From Polaromonas sp. (GTDB lineage Bacteria > Pseudomonadota > Gammaproteobacteria > Burkholderiales > Burkholderiaceae_C): 9,444 nucleotides of DNA. How positions within the stretch are numbered: position 1 is the first letter of the stretch; every line of letters begins with the position of its first letter. The notes below the pieces were generated by a model. It was not told the origin of the DNA. It did no database searches and worked only from the letters and a program-made list of their open reading frames with translations. Below are positions 1-5,911 of the stretch, in pieces. The stretch spans positions 1 through 9,444 of the forward strand of contig JACMQR010000168.1 of assembly GCA_014376885.1 (NCBI GenBank). Reading direction: 5' to 3'. The position numbers and the translations under genes were made by a program.

Positions 1-737
1 GCATCCTGATGGCGCAAAGCGCGCCTACCGTTAAAAAGCTGAGCCTGGAGCTTGGCGGCAACGCGCCCTTCATCGTGTTTGACGATGCAGATGTTGATTC
101 TGCCGTCGAAGGTGCCATGGCCAGCAAATACCGCAATGCCGGCCAGACATGCGTCTGTGCCAACCGCATTTATGTGCAAGACGGCGTTTATGACCAGTTT
201 GTTGAAAAATTTGCCGCCAAAGTCAAACTACTCAAGGTCGGCAACGGGTTTGAAGACGGCGTCGTCCAGGGCCCATTGATTGAAGACGCGGCGGTTGAGA
301 AGGTGGCCCGCCACGTGGCTGATGCATTGGCCAAAGGCGGCAAGCTGCTGGCCGGTGGACACAAACTGCAGGGCCAGTTTTTTGAGCCCACAGTGGTCTC
401 CGAAGCCACCTCAGACATGTTGTGCGCCCGGGAAGAAACCTTCGGCCCGTTTGCACCGGTGTTTCGCTTCAGCAAAGACCAGGAAGCCATCGACGCCGCC
501 AACAACACCGAGTTTGGTCTGGCCAGCTATTTTTACAGCCGCGACATCGGCCGTATTTACCGCGTGGCAGAAGCGCTGGAGTACGGCATGGTGGGCATCA
601 ACGTCGGCGTGATTGCGTCAGAGCACGTGCCTTTTGGCGGCGTCAAACAATCGGGCCTGGGCCGCGAAGGCTCCAGCCACGGCATGGAGGAATACATTGA
701 AATGAAATACCTCTGCATGGGCGATATCCAGAAATAA
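1..737 (+). CDS. gabD: NAD(P)-dependent succinate-semialdehyde dehydrogenase, C-terminal half (partial)
   Basis: Oxidises succinate semialdehyde to succinate, the last step of GABA and 4-hydroxybutyrate breakdown, in the cytoplasm. The gene is cut by the window start; codons are in frame from base 3, and the first ATG (base 9) is internal, not the start. About 242 residues are visible, against roughly 480 for the family. Numbered from that ATG, the aldehyde dehydrogenase landmarks are all present: the general-base Glu in LELGGNAPF (E14), the nucleophile in GQTCVC (C48) with a second cysteine two residues on (C50, a redox pair in some SSADHs), EETFGPF (142-148) and PFGGVKQSGLGREGS (209-222). 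The ending EYIEMKYLCMG closely resembles the E. coli GabD C-terminus, which favours gabD over other aldehyde dehydrogenases. It is intact over the visible part. A 40-base gap separates it from the next gene, so co-transcription is possible. Confidence 0.92.
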   Translation, partial: ILMAQSAPTVKKLSLELGGNAPFIVFDDADVDSAVEGAMASKYRNAGQTCVCANRIYVQDGVYDQFVEKFAAKVKLLKVGNGFEDGVVQGPLIEDAAVEKVARHVADALAKGGKLLAGGHKLQGQFFEPTVVSEATSDMLCAREETFGPFAPVFRFSKDQEAIDAANNTEFGLASYFYSRDIGRIYRVAEALEYGMVGINVGVIASEHVPFGGVKQSGLGREGSSHGMEEYIEMKYLCMGDIQK

Positions 738-777
738 GGCAGCCTTGTAAACGGACCAGCACCAGCAGGGGAGTTTG

Positions 778-1149
778 ATGACCGTCAGTGTTTCATTTGA
801 AGAGGGCAACCTGGTGGTCATCCGCGGCAGTGGAGAGCTCAAGCGCGATGAGGTAGACCAGACCAAACGTCAGATATACAACTACATCCTGGCGAACGGA
901 CCGATCTACATGCTGATCCTGATAGATGAGGCATTCAAAAGCTTTGAAGCATTCGCCAGTTGGGAAGACATTGAGGAAGATGCCGTTATACAGCCCAATG
1001 TCAAACGGCTGGCACTGGTGGGAGACTTGCGCTGGCGCGATCAGGCTTTGCTGTTTTTGATCACTGCGGTTGCCTCTTTTCAAATCGAGTATTTCAAGCC
1101 TGAGCAGGAGGAATTCGCCCGGGTCTGGCTGCTGGCATCGGCGGGATGA
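778..1149 (+). CDS. SpoIIAA-like (STAS/SEC14-fold) small protein
   Basis: A 123-residue protein with no signal peptide or membrane segment. The pattern matches the SpoIIAA-like family: an N-terminal strand pair (VSFEEGNLVVIRGSGEL), a central hydrophobic strand (YMLILIDEA, about 44-52), then KRLALVGDLRWRD (76-88), a helix, a strand with EYFKPEQEEFARVWL near the end. Comparable proteins occur across proteobacteria and have no firm function; some STAS proteins bind lipids or regulators, but nothing here identifies a partner. ATG 778 is chosen because AGGGGAG (767-773) lies just upstream. A TTG directly before it (775) would give 124 residues but sits even closer to that site. The gene lies 40 bases after gabD and 156 bases before tctD in the same direction. 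The family call comes from pattern recognition only. Confidence 0.7.
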   Translation: MTVSVSFEEGNLVVIRGSGELKRDEVDQTKRQIYNYILANGPIYMLILIDEAFKSFEAFASWEDIEEDAVIQPNVKRLALVGDLRWRDQALLFLITAVASFQIEYFKPEQEEFARVWLLASAG

Positions 1150-1171
1150 TTGCCAGGGCGGGCACGCGGCG

Positions 1172-1200
1172 TTTATGGAATGACTGGTGGAATTTATACT
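1172..1200 (+). promoter_or_regulatory. candidate sigma70 promoter for the tctDE pair
   Basis: A TATACT hexamer at 1195-1200 matches the -10 consensus in five of six positions. The best partner 17 bases upstream is TTTATG (1172-1177), a weak -35 with three matches. It would give an untranslated leader of about 100 bases before tctD. This is a sequence match only; a TTGACG at 1227-1232 has no -10 at usual spacing. Confidence 0.3.
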
Positions 1201-1259
1201 TCCCGAAGAAAGCCCCCATGAACATATTGACGACCTGCCCTTCCAATGAAGCCTTTATG

Positions 1260-1295
1260 CCCGACCAACAGCCTGTGTTGAGTTACCAGGTCGGG
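1260..1295 (+). promoter_or_regulatory. imperfect hairpin in the leader directly upstream of tctD
   Basis: CCCGAC (1260-1265) can pair with GTCGGG (1290-1295), and just inside it CAACA (1266-1270) pairs with TGTTG (1276-1280) around loop GCCTG. A nine-base bulge (1281-1289) sits on the 3' side. The structure ends ten bases before the tctD ATG and would cover the only purine-rich stretch (CAGGTCGGG) that could act as a ribosome binding site, so it may limit tctD translation. The pairing is seen; the role is inferred. Confidence 0.4.
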
Positions 1296-1305
1296 TTGCA
1301 CTGAC

Positions 1306-1992
1306 ATGCGCCTTCTACTTGTTGAGGACGAAGCCGACATGGCGTCGTGGCTGGTGCGCGCATTCAAACAGAGCGGCTTCGTGCCGGACCACGCGCCAGA
1401 TGCCGCCACAGCGGAGTCGCTGCTGGCCAGCAACGACTATGACGCGGTGGTGCTCGACCTGCAACTGCCAGACAAACACGGACTCACGATTTTGGCGGAC
1501 ATGCGCAAAGCCGGTAACCGTACCCCCGTGCTGGTGCTGACGGCGCAGGGCGCACTGCAAGACCGCGTGAAGGGCCTGAACGTCGGGGCAGACGACTTTC
1601 TGACCAAACCCTTCGCGATCGAAGAGCTGGAGGCCCGCCTTGCGGCACTGGTCAGGCGCAGCCGGGGGCGCTCCCACGCACCGCTGCAATGCGGCTCCTT
1701 GTCCTGTGCACATGACAGCCGCGCCTTCATGCTCGCCGGTTCGCTGCTTCAGCTCACCCCGCGCGAGAGTGCCGCCCTGTCGGTATTGCTGGCACGCAGC
1801 GGTTCTCCGGTCGAGAAGTCACAGCTCTGGGGCAAGGTTTTTCCTGCTGACAGCGACGCCGGCCCGGACGCCATCGAGCTCGTGCTTCACCGGCTGCGCC
1901 GCAAGCTGGCCGGGCGCGACGTGCGTATTGTCACCGTGCGCGGCCTCGGCTATATGCTGGAAAGCATCGCGCATGAAAATCTTCCGGACTGA
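1306..1992 (+). CDS. tctD: OmpR-family response regulator, TctD-like
   Basis: A 228-residue cytoplasmic DNA-binding regulator, the output half of a two-component system with the overlapping kinase. The receiver domain (1-115) has every expected residue: acidic pair E7/D8, phospho-acceptor D51 in VVLDLQLPD, T79 in LVLTA and K101 in LTKPF. A winged-helix domain follows (about 125-222), with LTPRES (150-155), the recognition-helix region AIELVLHRLRRKL (189-201) and the hairpin signature VRGLGYML (211-218). Length is normal. ATG 1306 starts the canonical MRLLLVEDE receiver strand, so it is secure despite the lack of a clear Shine-Dalgarno; a hairpin occupies the expected site. The stop lies 20 bases inside tctE, indicating translational coupling. 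The TctD name, rather than QseB or another OmpR relative, rests on the kinase partner and on tctBA just downstream. In Salmonella and Bordetella, TctDE/BctDE activate a citrate-type TTT operon; here the inducer is unknown. Confidence 0.85.
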   Translation: MRLLLVEDEADMASWLVRAFKQSGFVPDHAPDAATAESLLASNDYDAVVLDLQLPDKHGLTILADMRKAGNRTPVLVLTAQGALQDRVKGLNVGADDFLTKPFAIEELEARLAALVRRSRGRSHAPLQCGSLSCAHDSRAFMLAGSLLQLTPRESAALSVLLARSGSPVEKSQLWGKVFPADSDAGPDAIELVLHRLRRKLAGRDVRIVTVRGLGYMLESIAHENLPD

Positions 1993-3565
1993 CCCCGACC
2001 GGTTTGGCATTCGCGCGCGTCTGCTGACGCTATTGCTGCCGGGTATTTTGGGCTTGCTGGCGCTCGACAGCTGGAACGACTACCGTGCACTTCGAAATCT
2101 GGTGCAGGACGCCTATGACCAGGTCATGCTCGAATCAGTGATCGCACTGAGAGGCAGCCTCTCCGTGGGGCCGGACGGTTCGCTCCAGTTGAATTCACCG
2201 CCACTCGTGCAAGCCATGTTCGAAGCCGCCAGTCCGCAGCACAAACACCTGCATGTCGGCCTGACCCCTCATGTACCCCACGGGGCCGTCCGAAACACTG
2301 CGACAACACCGCCGCGCACTCTGACGTTGCTGGGTGAGGCAGACCTGCCTCTGCCACCTGTGTTGCCTGCGCCAGTCCCTTCACCTGCTTCGGCCACAGC
2401 CTCACCGGCAACGTCTGCAGGGGCCCCACCCGCTGTTTGGTACGACAGCTATTACCGTGACTACCCGGTCCGTGTAGTGGCACTGCAAAGCCAGGTGGTG
2501 GACGGCCACGGCCAGCGCTTTGACCTCCTGGTTCAGGCAGCCGAAAGCACCAGGCCACGCGATGAAGCGCAAGCGGCGACCTTGCAGCAGCAGTTGCTGC
2601 GCGATGCTCGCATGCTGCTGGTCGTGATTATGCTGGTCTGGCTGGGGGTGACCTGGTCTTTGCGGCCGCTGGAACGACTTCGCAAATCCGTATTGCAAAG
2701 CCAGGGCCATGCGCTCCAGCCACTTGATACCAGTGGCGTACCGCATGAGGTCGCACCACTGGTAGAGGCCGTTAACCAGCACGTTGCCAGCTACCGCGAC
2801 TTGCTGGACCAGCAGTCGCAGTTTCTGGCCGATGCGTCGCACCAGCTGCGTACACCACTGGCCATCATGCTGACCCAGGCCGGCGTTGCATTGCGTGAAA
2901 AAGACCCCGCACAGCTTCACGAAACATTACGGGCCATCGTCACCCAAATCTCACGCAGCAGGCGCTTGTGCGAGCAACTGCTGTCGCTGGCCAACGCAAG
3001 CGACAACACCCAGCCCGCAGACGCACCAACGGTTGTGGACCTCAACACGATTGCGCGTGATGTGGTGCTGCAGTACCTGACACTGGCTCACGAAAAAAAT
3101 CAGGATCTGGGCTGGATGGACGCCACCCTTGACGATACCCATGACACCTCAGGCTGGCGGGCTGCTGCGCCTTTTCTTGCGGTGCTGGCCATAGGCCCGG
3201 AACTGCACGAAGCGCTTGCCAATCTGGTTCACAACGCGATTGCCTACACACCTTCAGGCGGACACATCACCGTGATGGTGAGCAGCCGGGATGGCATGGC
3301 GCTGGCTGAAGTGCTGGACAACGGTCCGGGCATTGCTCCGACCCGTCGGGAAGATGTTTTCAAACGCTTTAATCACGCCAGCCCAGCTACTGACAAAGGC
3401 AAAGGCCGGCATGGGGCCGGGCTGGGCCTGGCCATTGCCCGCGCTTACGCACGGCGCAACGGCGGCGATATAACGCTGGCAGACCTTCCGGCCAGTCCCA
3501 ACGTCGCGGCCTCAGGCACACGTGGCTTGCGGGCCATCCTGAGCCTGCCGCTGGCCATCAGCTGA
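1973..3565 (+). CDS. tctE: TctE-like membrane sensor histidine kinase
   Basis: A 530-residue inner-membrane kinase that should phosphorylate the TctD-like regulator. Order: short cytoplasmic start, TM1 (about 16-33), periplasmic sensor (34-212) resembling the two-component sensor N-terminal domain of TctE kinases, TM2 (about 214-230), a short linker, HisKA with H290 in DASHQLRTPL, and an HATPase domain. The latter shows the N box (LHEALANLVHNA, N417 and N421), G1 (DNGPGI, 449-454), F box (FKRF, 463-466) and G2 (GAGLGLAIA, 481-489), so all kinase motifs are intact. The sensor contains an odd Pro/Ala-rich stretch (about 125-155) between LPLPP and VWYDSYYRDYPVRVVAL, which are normally close together. 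The reading frame is open back to 1640 inside tctD, but ATG 1973 gives the expected charged start before TM1; the upstream part is out-of-frame tctD sequence. It overlaps tctD by 20 bases. Confidence 0.88.
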   Translation: MKIFRTDPDRFGIRARLLTLLLPGILGLLALDSWNDYRALRNLVQDAYDQVMLESVIALRGSLSVGPDGSLQLNSPPLVQAMFEAASPQHKHLHVGLTPHVPHGAVRNTATTPPRTLTLLGEADLPLPPVLPAPVPSPASATASPATSAGAPPAVWYDSYYRDYPVRVVALQSQVVDGHGQRFDLLVQAAESTRPRDEAQAATLQQQLLRDARMLLVVIMLVWLGVTWSLRPLERLRKSVLQSQGHALQPLDTSGVPHEVAPLVEAVNQHVASYRDLLDQQSQFLADASHQLRTPLAIMLTQAGVALREKDPAQLHETLRAIVTQISRSRRLCEQLLSLANASDNTQPADAPTVVDLNTIARDVVLQYLTLAHEKNQDLGWMDATLDDTHDTSGWRAAAPFLAVLAIGPELHEALANLVHNAIAYTPSGGHITVMVSSRDGMALAEVLDNGPGIAPTRREDVFKRFNHASPATDKGKGRHGAGLGLAIARAYARRNGGDITLADLPASPNVAASGTRGLRAILSLPLAIS

Positions 3566-3599
3566 CCACCTGCCGGGTCAACTGCTGAGGCCAGACCTA

Positions 3600-3617
3600 G
3601 CGCCTGTCATCAGGCGC
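3600..3617. repeat. perfect 7-bp hairpin after tctE
   Basis: GCGCCTG-TCAT-CAGGCGC forms a perfect seven-pair GC-rich stem with a four-base loop, 35 bases past the tctE stop. No T-run follows on either strand, so it is not a standard intrinsic terminator. It could protect the transcript 3' end or act as a pause site. Confidence 0.5.
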
Positions 3618-3692
3618 ACTTCACCACAAAGCGCATGCGCACAAAACGGCAACCGGCTTCGGGATGTCCGCTTGTGGCTACGTCACTTTCCC

Positions 3693-3706
3693 TGTTAGTG
3701 ATAACA
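3693..3706. promoter_or_regulatory. candidate operator TGTTA-N4-TAACA
   Basis: A perfect five-base inverted repeat (TGTTA, spacer GTGA, TAACA) in the AT-richer part of the tctE-tctB gap, about 200 bases before tctB. The symmetry fits a dimeric regulator. OmpR-type regulators more often bind direct repeats, so this need not be the TctD site. Confidence 0.35.
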
Positions 3707-3792
3707 CGTATTTTGAGGCTGCGCGCGCCAAACGAAAGCCGATTGGAAGCATGGCTCCCTAACATCCGTTTGCCGCCAAGCACCTTGTCGAC

Positions 3793-3804
3793 TGCATATA
3801 TGCA
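3793..3804. promoter_or_regulatory. 12-bp perfect palindrome TGCATATATGCA
   Basis: A perfect AT-rich palindrome about 40 bases before the leader ATG. It could be an operator or part of a -10 region (TATATG at 3797-3802), but has no well-spaced -35 partner. Confidence 0.35.
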
Positions 3805-3843
3805 TGACCGGAAGGCGCGGAACCAAACCACAAGGAGACAAGC

Positions 3844-3906
3844 ATGACCCACCCCCCCTTTCATGACAGCGCCCCGAAGGCGCAACCCAGGAGTTACCTG
3901 ACATGA
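3844..3906 (+). CDS. 20-codon leader ORF overlapping tctB
   Basis: ATG 3844 is preceded by a strong Shine-Dalgarno, AAGGAG (3832-3837), with a six-base spacer, better than that of any other gene in the window. The frame encodes 20 residues starting MTHPPFHDSAPK and ends at TGA 3904-3906, overlapping the tctB ATG (3903) as ATGA. It contains a run of seven C (3852-3858) and a small hairpin GCGCC-CCGAA-GGCGC (3869-3883) just before the tctB ribosome binding site. The peptide has no recognisable domain or signal. It sits where tctC usually begins, so it may be a coupling leader peptide or what is left of a lost tctC start. That the peptide is made is inferred from signal strength and overlap. Confidence 0.45.
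   Translation: MTHPPFHDSAPKAQPRSYLT
3889..3893 (+). promoter_or_regulatory. tctB ribosome binding site
   Basis: AGGAG nine bases before ATG 3903. It supports that start over the ATG two codons further in (3909), and lies inside the leader ORF, so ribosomes translating the leader would pass over it. Confidence 0.6.
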
Positions 3907-4331
3907 ACATGACCAACCGAAACTTTGTCAGGGGCTTGTGCATCATAGCGATCGCCCTGCTCTTTGGCCTCGTGTCGTTCAACTACAAGATAGGTCAATT
4001 GAGCCGGTCAGGTCCGGGGCTGTTTCCCCTGATGGTCAGCTCGTTTTTGCTTTGCATTGGCGTGATCACCATAGTTCGCTCGCACTTCGATGCCCCGGTT
4101 CCCCTGAGCTACAACGTCAAAAATATTGTCCTGATCATCACCAGCCTGTGCGGGTTGGCACTGGCCTCGCAGTTCATCAACATGATCGTCGGCATCATTT
4201 TCATGGTGTTCGTCTCGACGTTTGCGGGCACCTCGTATTCAGTGGTGCGCAACATCAAAATCTCGGTGGGGCTGATTGCCATTGCCTTTGCCTTTAAAAA
4301 CTTTCTCGGCCTTAACCTGCCGCTGTACTGA
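3903..4331 (+). CDS. tctB: TctB-family small membrane subunit of a tripartite tricarboxylate transporter
   Basis: A 142-residue inner-membrane protein with four predicted hydrophobic segments (about 9-27, 41-58, 72-105 as two spans, 119-137). After the first helix it carries the family signature region YKIGQLSRSGPGLFPLM (28-44), where the SGPGLFP core is the TctB hallmark. TctB is the small partner of TctA, needed for uptake of carboxylates driven by the ion gradient and normally fed by a periplasmic TctC binding protein. Length and topology are typical. The stop is two bases before tctA, which lacks its own clear ribosome binding site, so tctA is probably translated by coupling. It is translated from AGGAG at 3889 or by readthrough from the leader ORF. 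Confidence 0.85.
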   Translation: MNMTNRNFVRGLCIIAIALLFGLVSFNYKIGQLSRSGPGLFPLMVSSFLLCIGVITIVRSHFDAPVPLSYNVKNIVLIITSLCGLALASQFINMIVGIIFMVFVSTFAGTSYSVVRNIKISVGLIAIAFAFKNFLGLNLPLY

Positions 4332-4333
4332 AC

Positions 4334-5854
4334 ATGGAAGTCCTCCACAACCTCGCGTTTGGTTTTGAACACGCGCTAACCCTGCAAAACCTTTTTTACT
4401 GCGCCTTGGGCTGCACGGTGGGCACGCTTATCGGCCTGCTACCCGGGCTTGGCCCTTTGTCCACCATCAGCTTGCTGCTGCCACTGACGTATTCAATTCC
4501 CACTGGCGGCGCGCTCATCATGCTGGCCGGCATTTACTACGGGGCCCAATACGGCGATAGTGTGAGCGCGATCACCATGAAGATCCCGCACGCCAGCAGT
4601 ATCGTGGCCTGTATTGACGGCTACCAGATGACGCTCAAGGGCAAGACGGGCCTGGCGCTATTTACGGCGGGCATCTCCAGCTTCATTGGCGGTACCGTGG
4701 CAATTGTTGTACTTTCGACCATGGCACCAGCGCTTGGCGAAGTGGGCCTTTTATTTGGCCCGGCCGACTACTGCGCGCTGATGCTGCTCGGGTTTTTCTG
4801 CGTCAGCTTCGTCAGCGCCGGAAGCCTTCTCAATGGCCTGGCCATGGCCATGATTGGCGTTCTGCTCGGCATGGTCGGTACCGACGTCAACAGCGGCGTG
4901 GCGCGCTACACCATGGACCTGCCTTTCCTGATGGACGGCATTGGCCTGATCAGCATTGCGCTGGGCTGCTTCGGCATTGCAGAGGTGGTTAAAAATCTCG
5001 ACAATAAAAATGTCCTGACGCCTTTCAACGGCGAAATCAAGCTCATGCCAACCTGGCCAGAGTTCAAACGCATCATCCCCAGCGCCTTGCGCGGCAGCGT
5101 CATCGGCTCGATCCTGGGCATCCTGCCCGGCGGCGGGCCGACCATTGCCCAGTTTGCCGCCTATGCCGCTGACAAGAAGTTCAGCAAATACAAGCACGAA
5201 ATCGGCACCGGCTGTATCGAAGGCGTGGCCGGCCAGGCAGCGGCCGACGAGGCCGCAGCGCGCACCAGCTTCATACCGCTGATGGCCATCGGAATTCCCG
5301 AAAATGCGGTGATGGCGTTGATGATGGCCGCTTTTGTCGTCAAGGGCATCCAGCCCGGCCCGAACATGATCGCCACGCATCCGGATATTTTCTGGGGGCT
5401 GGTGGCCAGCATGTGGATAGGCAACTGCTTTTTGCTGGTCCTCAACGTGCCCCTGGTGCGCTACTGGCTGTCGGTGTTCAAAATCCCTTACACCGTGCTG
5501 TTTCCTTCGATCATGTTTTTCTGCTGCATCGGCACGTTCAGCATCAACAACAGCATCGACGACATTTACACCACCGCGCTTTTTGGCGGCATCGGTTACT
5601 TGTTTTTGCGCCTGGAAATGGAAGCAGCACCCCTGCTGCTGGGCTTTATCCTGGGCCCGATGCTGGAAGAAAACTTTCGCCGGGCCATGCTGCTCAGCCG
5701 GGGCAGCTTCAATGTGTTCGTCAACCGCCCGATCAGCGCCACCATCCTCAGCCTGATAGGCGCCTTGATCGTCTGGCAGCTGTTTGTTTTTCTGCGTAAT
5801 TTCCGGAAAACGCCAAGCCGGACTTTGCCCGCCAAAGTGATTGCCATCGAGTAG
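4334..5854 (+). CDS. tctA: TctA-family large membrane subunit of a tripartite tricarboxylate transporter (divergent motifs)
   Basis: A 506-residue, highly hydrophobic permease of normal family length with about 11-12 spans. The two inverted halves start with GLLPGLGPLSTISLLLPL (34-51) and GILPGGGPTIAQFAAYA (262-278), diagnostic of TctA. Also typical are LAGIYYGAQYG (64-74), CIDGYQM (93-99) and GIQPGPNM (338-345). Several usually conserved stretches differ. The segment I expect as GGSTTAILLNxPGE reads GDSVSAITMKIPHA (74-87). The usual GVAxPEAANNAA reads GVAGQAAADEAA (297-308), and LGIPGSxxxAL reads IGIPENAVMAL (319-329). Both halves are thus changed around the proposed substrate site, which may mean a different substrate or no need for TctC. 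No tctC lies next to it. There is no frameshift, and the reading frame is clean. The expected motifs are quoted from memory of the family. Confidence 0.88.
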   Translation: MEVLHNLAFGFEHALTLQNLFYCALGCTVGTLIGLLPGLGPLSTISLLLPLTYSIPTGGALIMLAGIYYGAQYGDSVSAITMKIPHASSIVACIDGYQMTLKGKTGLALFTAGISSFIGGTVAIVVLSTMAPALGEVGLLFGPADYCALMLLGFFCVSFVSAGSLLNGLAMAMIGVLLGMVGTDVNSGVARYTMDLPFLMDGIGLISIALGCFGIAEVVKNLDNKNVLTPFNGEIKLMPTWPEFKRIIPSALRGSVIGSILGILPGGGPTIAQFAAYAADKKFSKYKHEIGTGCIEGVAGQAAADEAAARTSFIPLMAIGIPENAVMALMMAAFVVKGIQPGPNMIATHPDIFWGLVASMWIGNCFLLVLNVPLVRYWLSVFKIPYTVLFPSIMFFCCIGTFSINNSIDDIYTTALFGGIGYLFLRLEMEAAPLLLGFILGPMLEENFRRAMLLSRGSFNVFVNRPISATILSLIGALIVWQLFVFLRNFRKTPSRTLPAKVIAIE

Positions 5855-5855
5855 A

Positions 5856-5889
5856 AAAAGCCGTGGCGGGCCTGGTGCCCGCGCCTTTT
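5856..5889. terminator. probable bidirectional intrinsic terminator
   Basis: Between the convergent tctA and the methyltransferase-like gene, GCGGGC (5866-5871) pairs with GCCCGC (5877-5882) around loop CTGGT. A TTTT follows on the plus strand (5886-5889) and CTTTTT on the minus strand (complement of 5856-5860). The flanking A and T runs can extend the stem. Stem, T-tracts and convergent placement together fit a terminator used from both sides. Confidence 0.65.
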
Positions 5890-5911
5890 GGGGGCAGCCC
5901 CGGGCGCGGCC

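Larger units (their letters stand above)
3566..3902 (+). promoter_or_regulatory. tctE-tctB intergenic region, probable control region of tctBA
   Basis: A stretch of 337 bases with no protein gene beyond the 20-codon leader ORF at its end. Other short open frames here show no recognisable motif, and I see no recognisable remnant of a periplasmic binding protein. It holds dyads at 3600-3617, 3631-3640 (GCGCATGCGC), 3693-3706 and 3793-3804, annotated separately where strongest. I found no convincing sigma70 pair; candidates such as TTGCCG at 3770 with CATATA at 3795 have poor spacing. The position suggests that TctD binds here, but no site can be assigned. Confidence 0.5.

Noticed and set aside
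1640..1972. A long N-terminal extension of the sensor kinase frame
   Set aside because: This part overlaps the winged-helix domain of tctD in another frame and has no domain; ATG 1973 gives the normal TctE start before the first membrane span.
3600..3617. The hairpin after tctE as an intrinsic terminator
   Set aside because: The stem is strong, but no T-run follows on either strand, so I list it only as a hairpin.
3635..3847. A 70-codon plus-strand frame in the tctE-tctB gap, possibly a tctC remnant
   Set aside because: The translation shows no signal peptide or binding-protein motif and there is no ribosome binding site, so it is not supported as a gene or a remnant.
4751..5380. A 209-codon minus-strand frame inside tctA
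   Set aside because: It lies entirely within the TctA coding region, is rich in Ala, Asp, Gly and His, and has no motif; it is the complement of a well-supported membrane protein gene.
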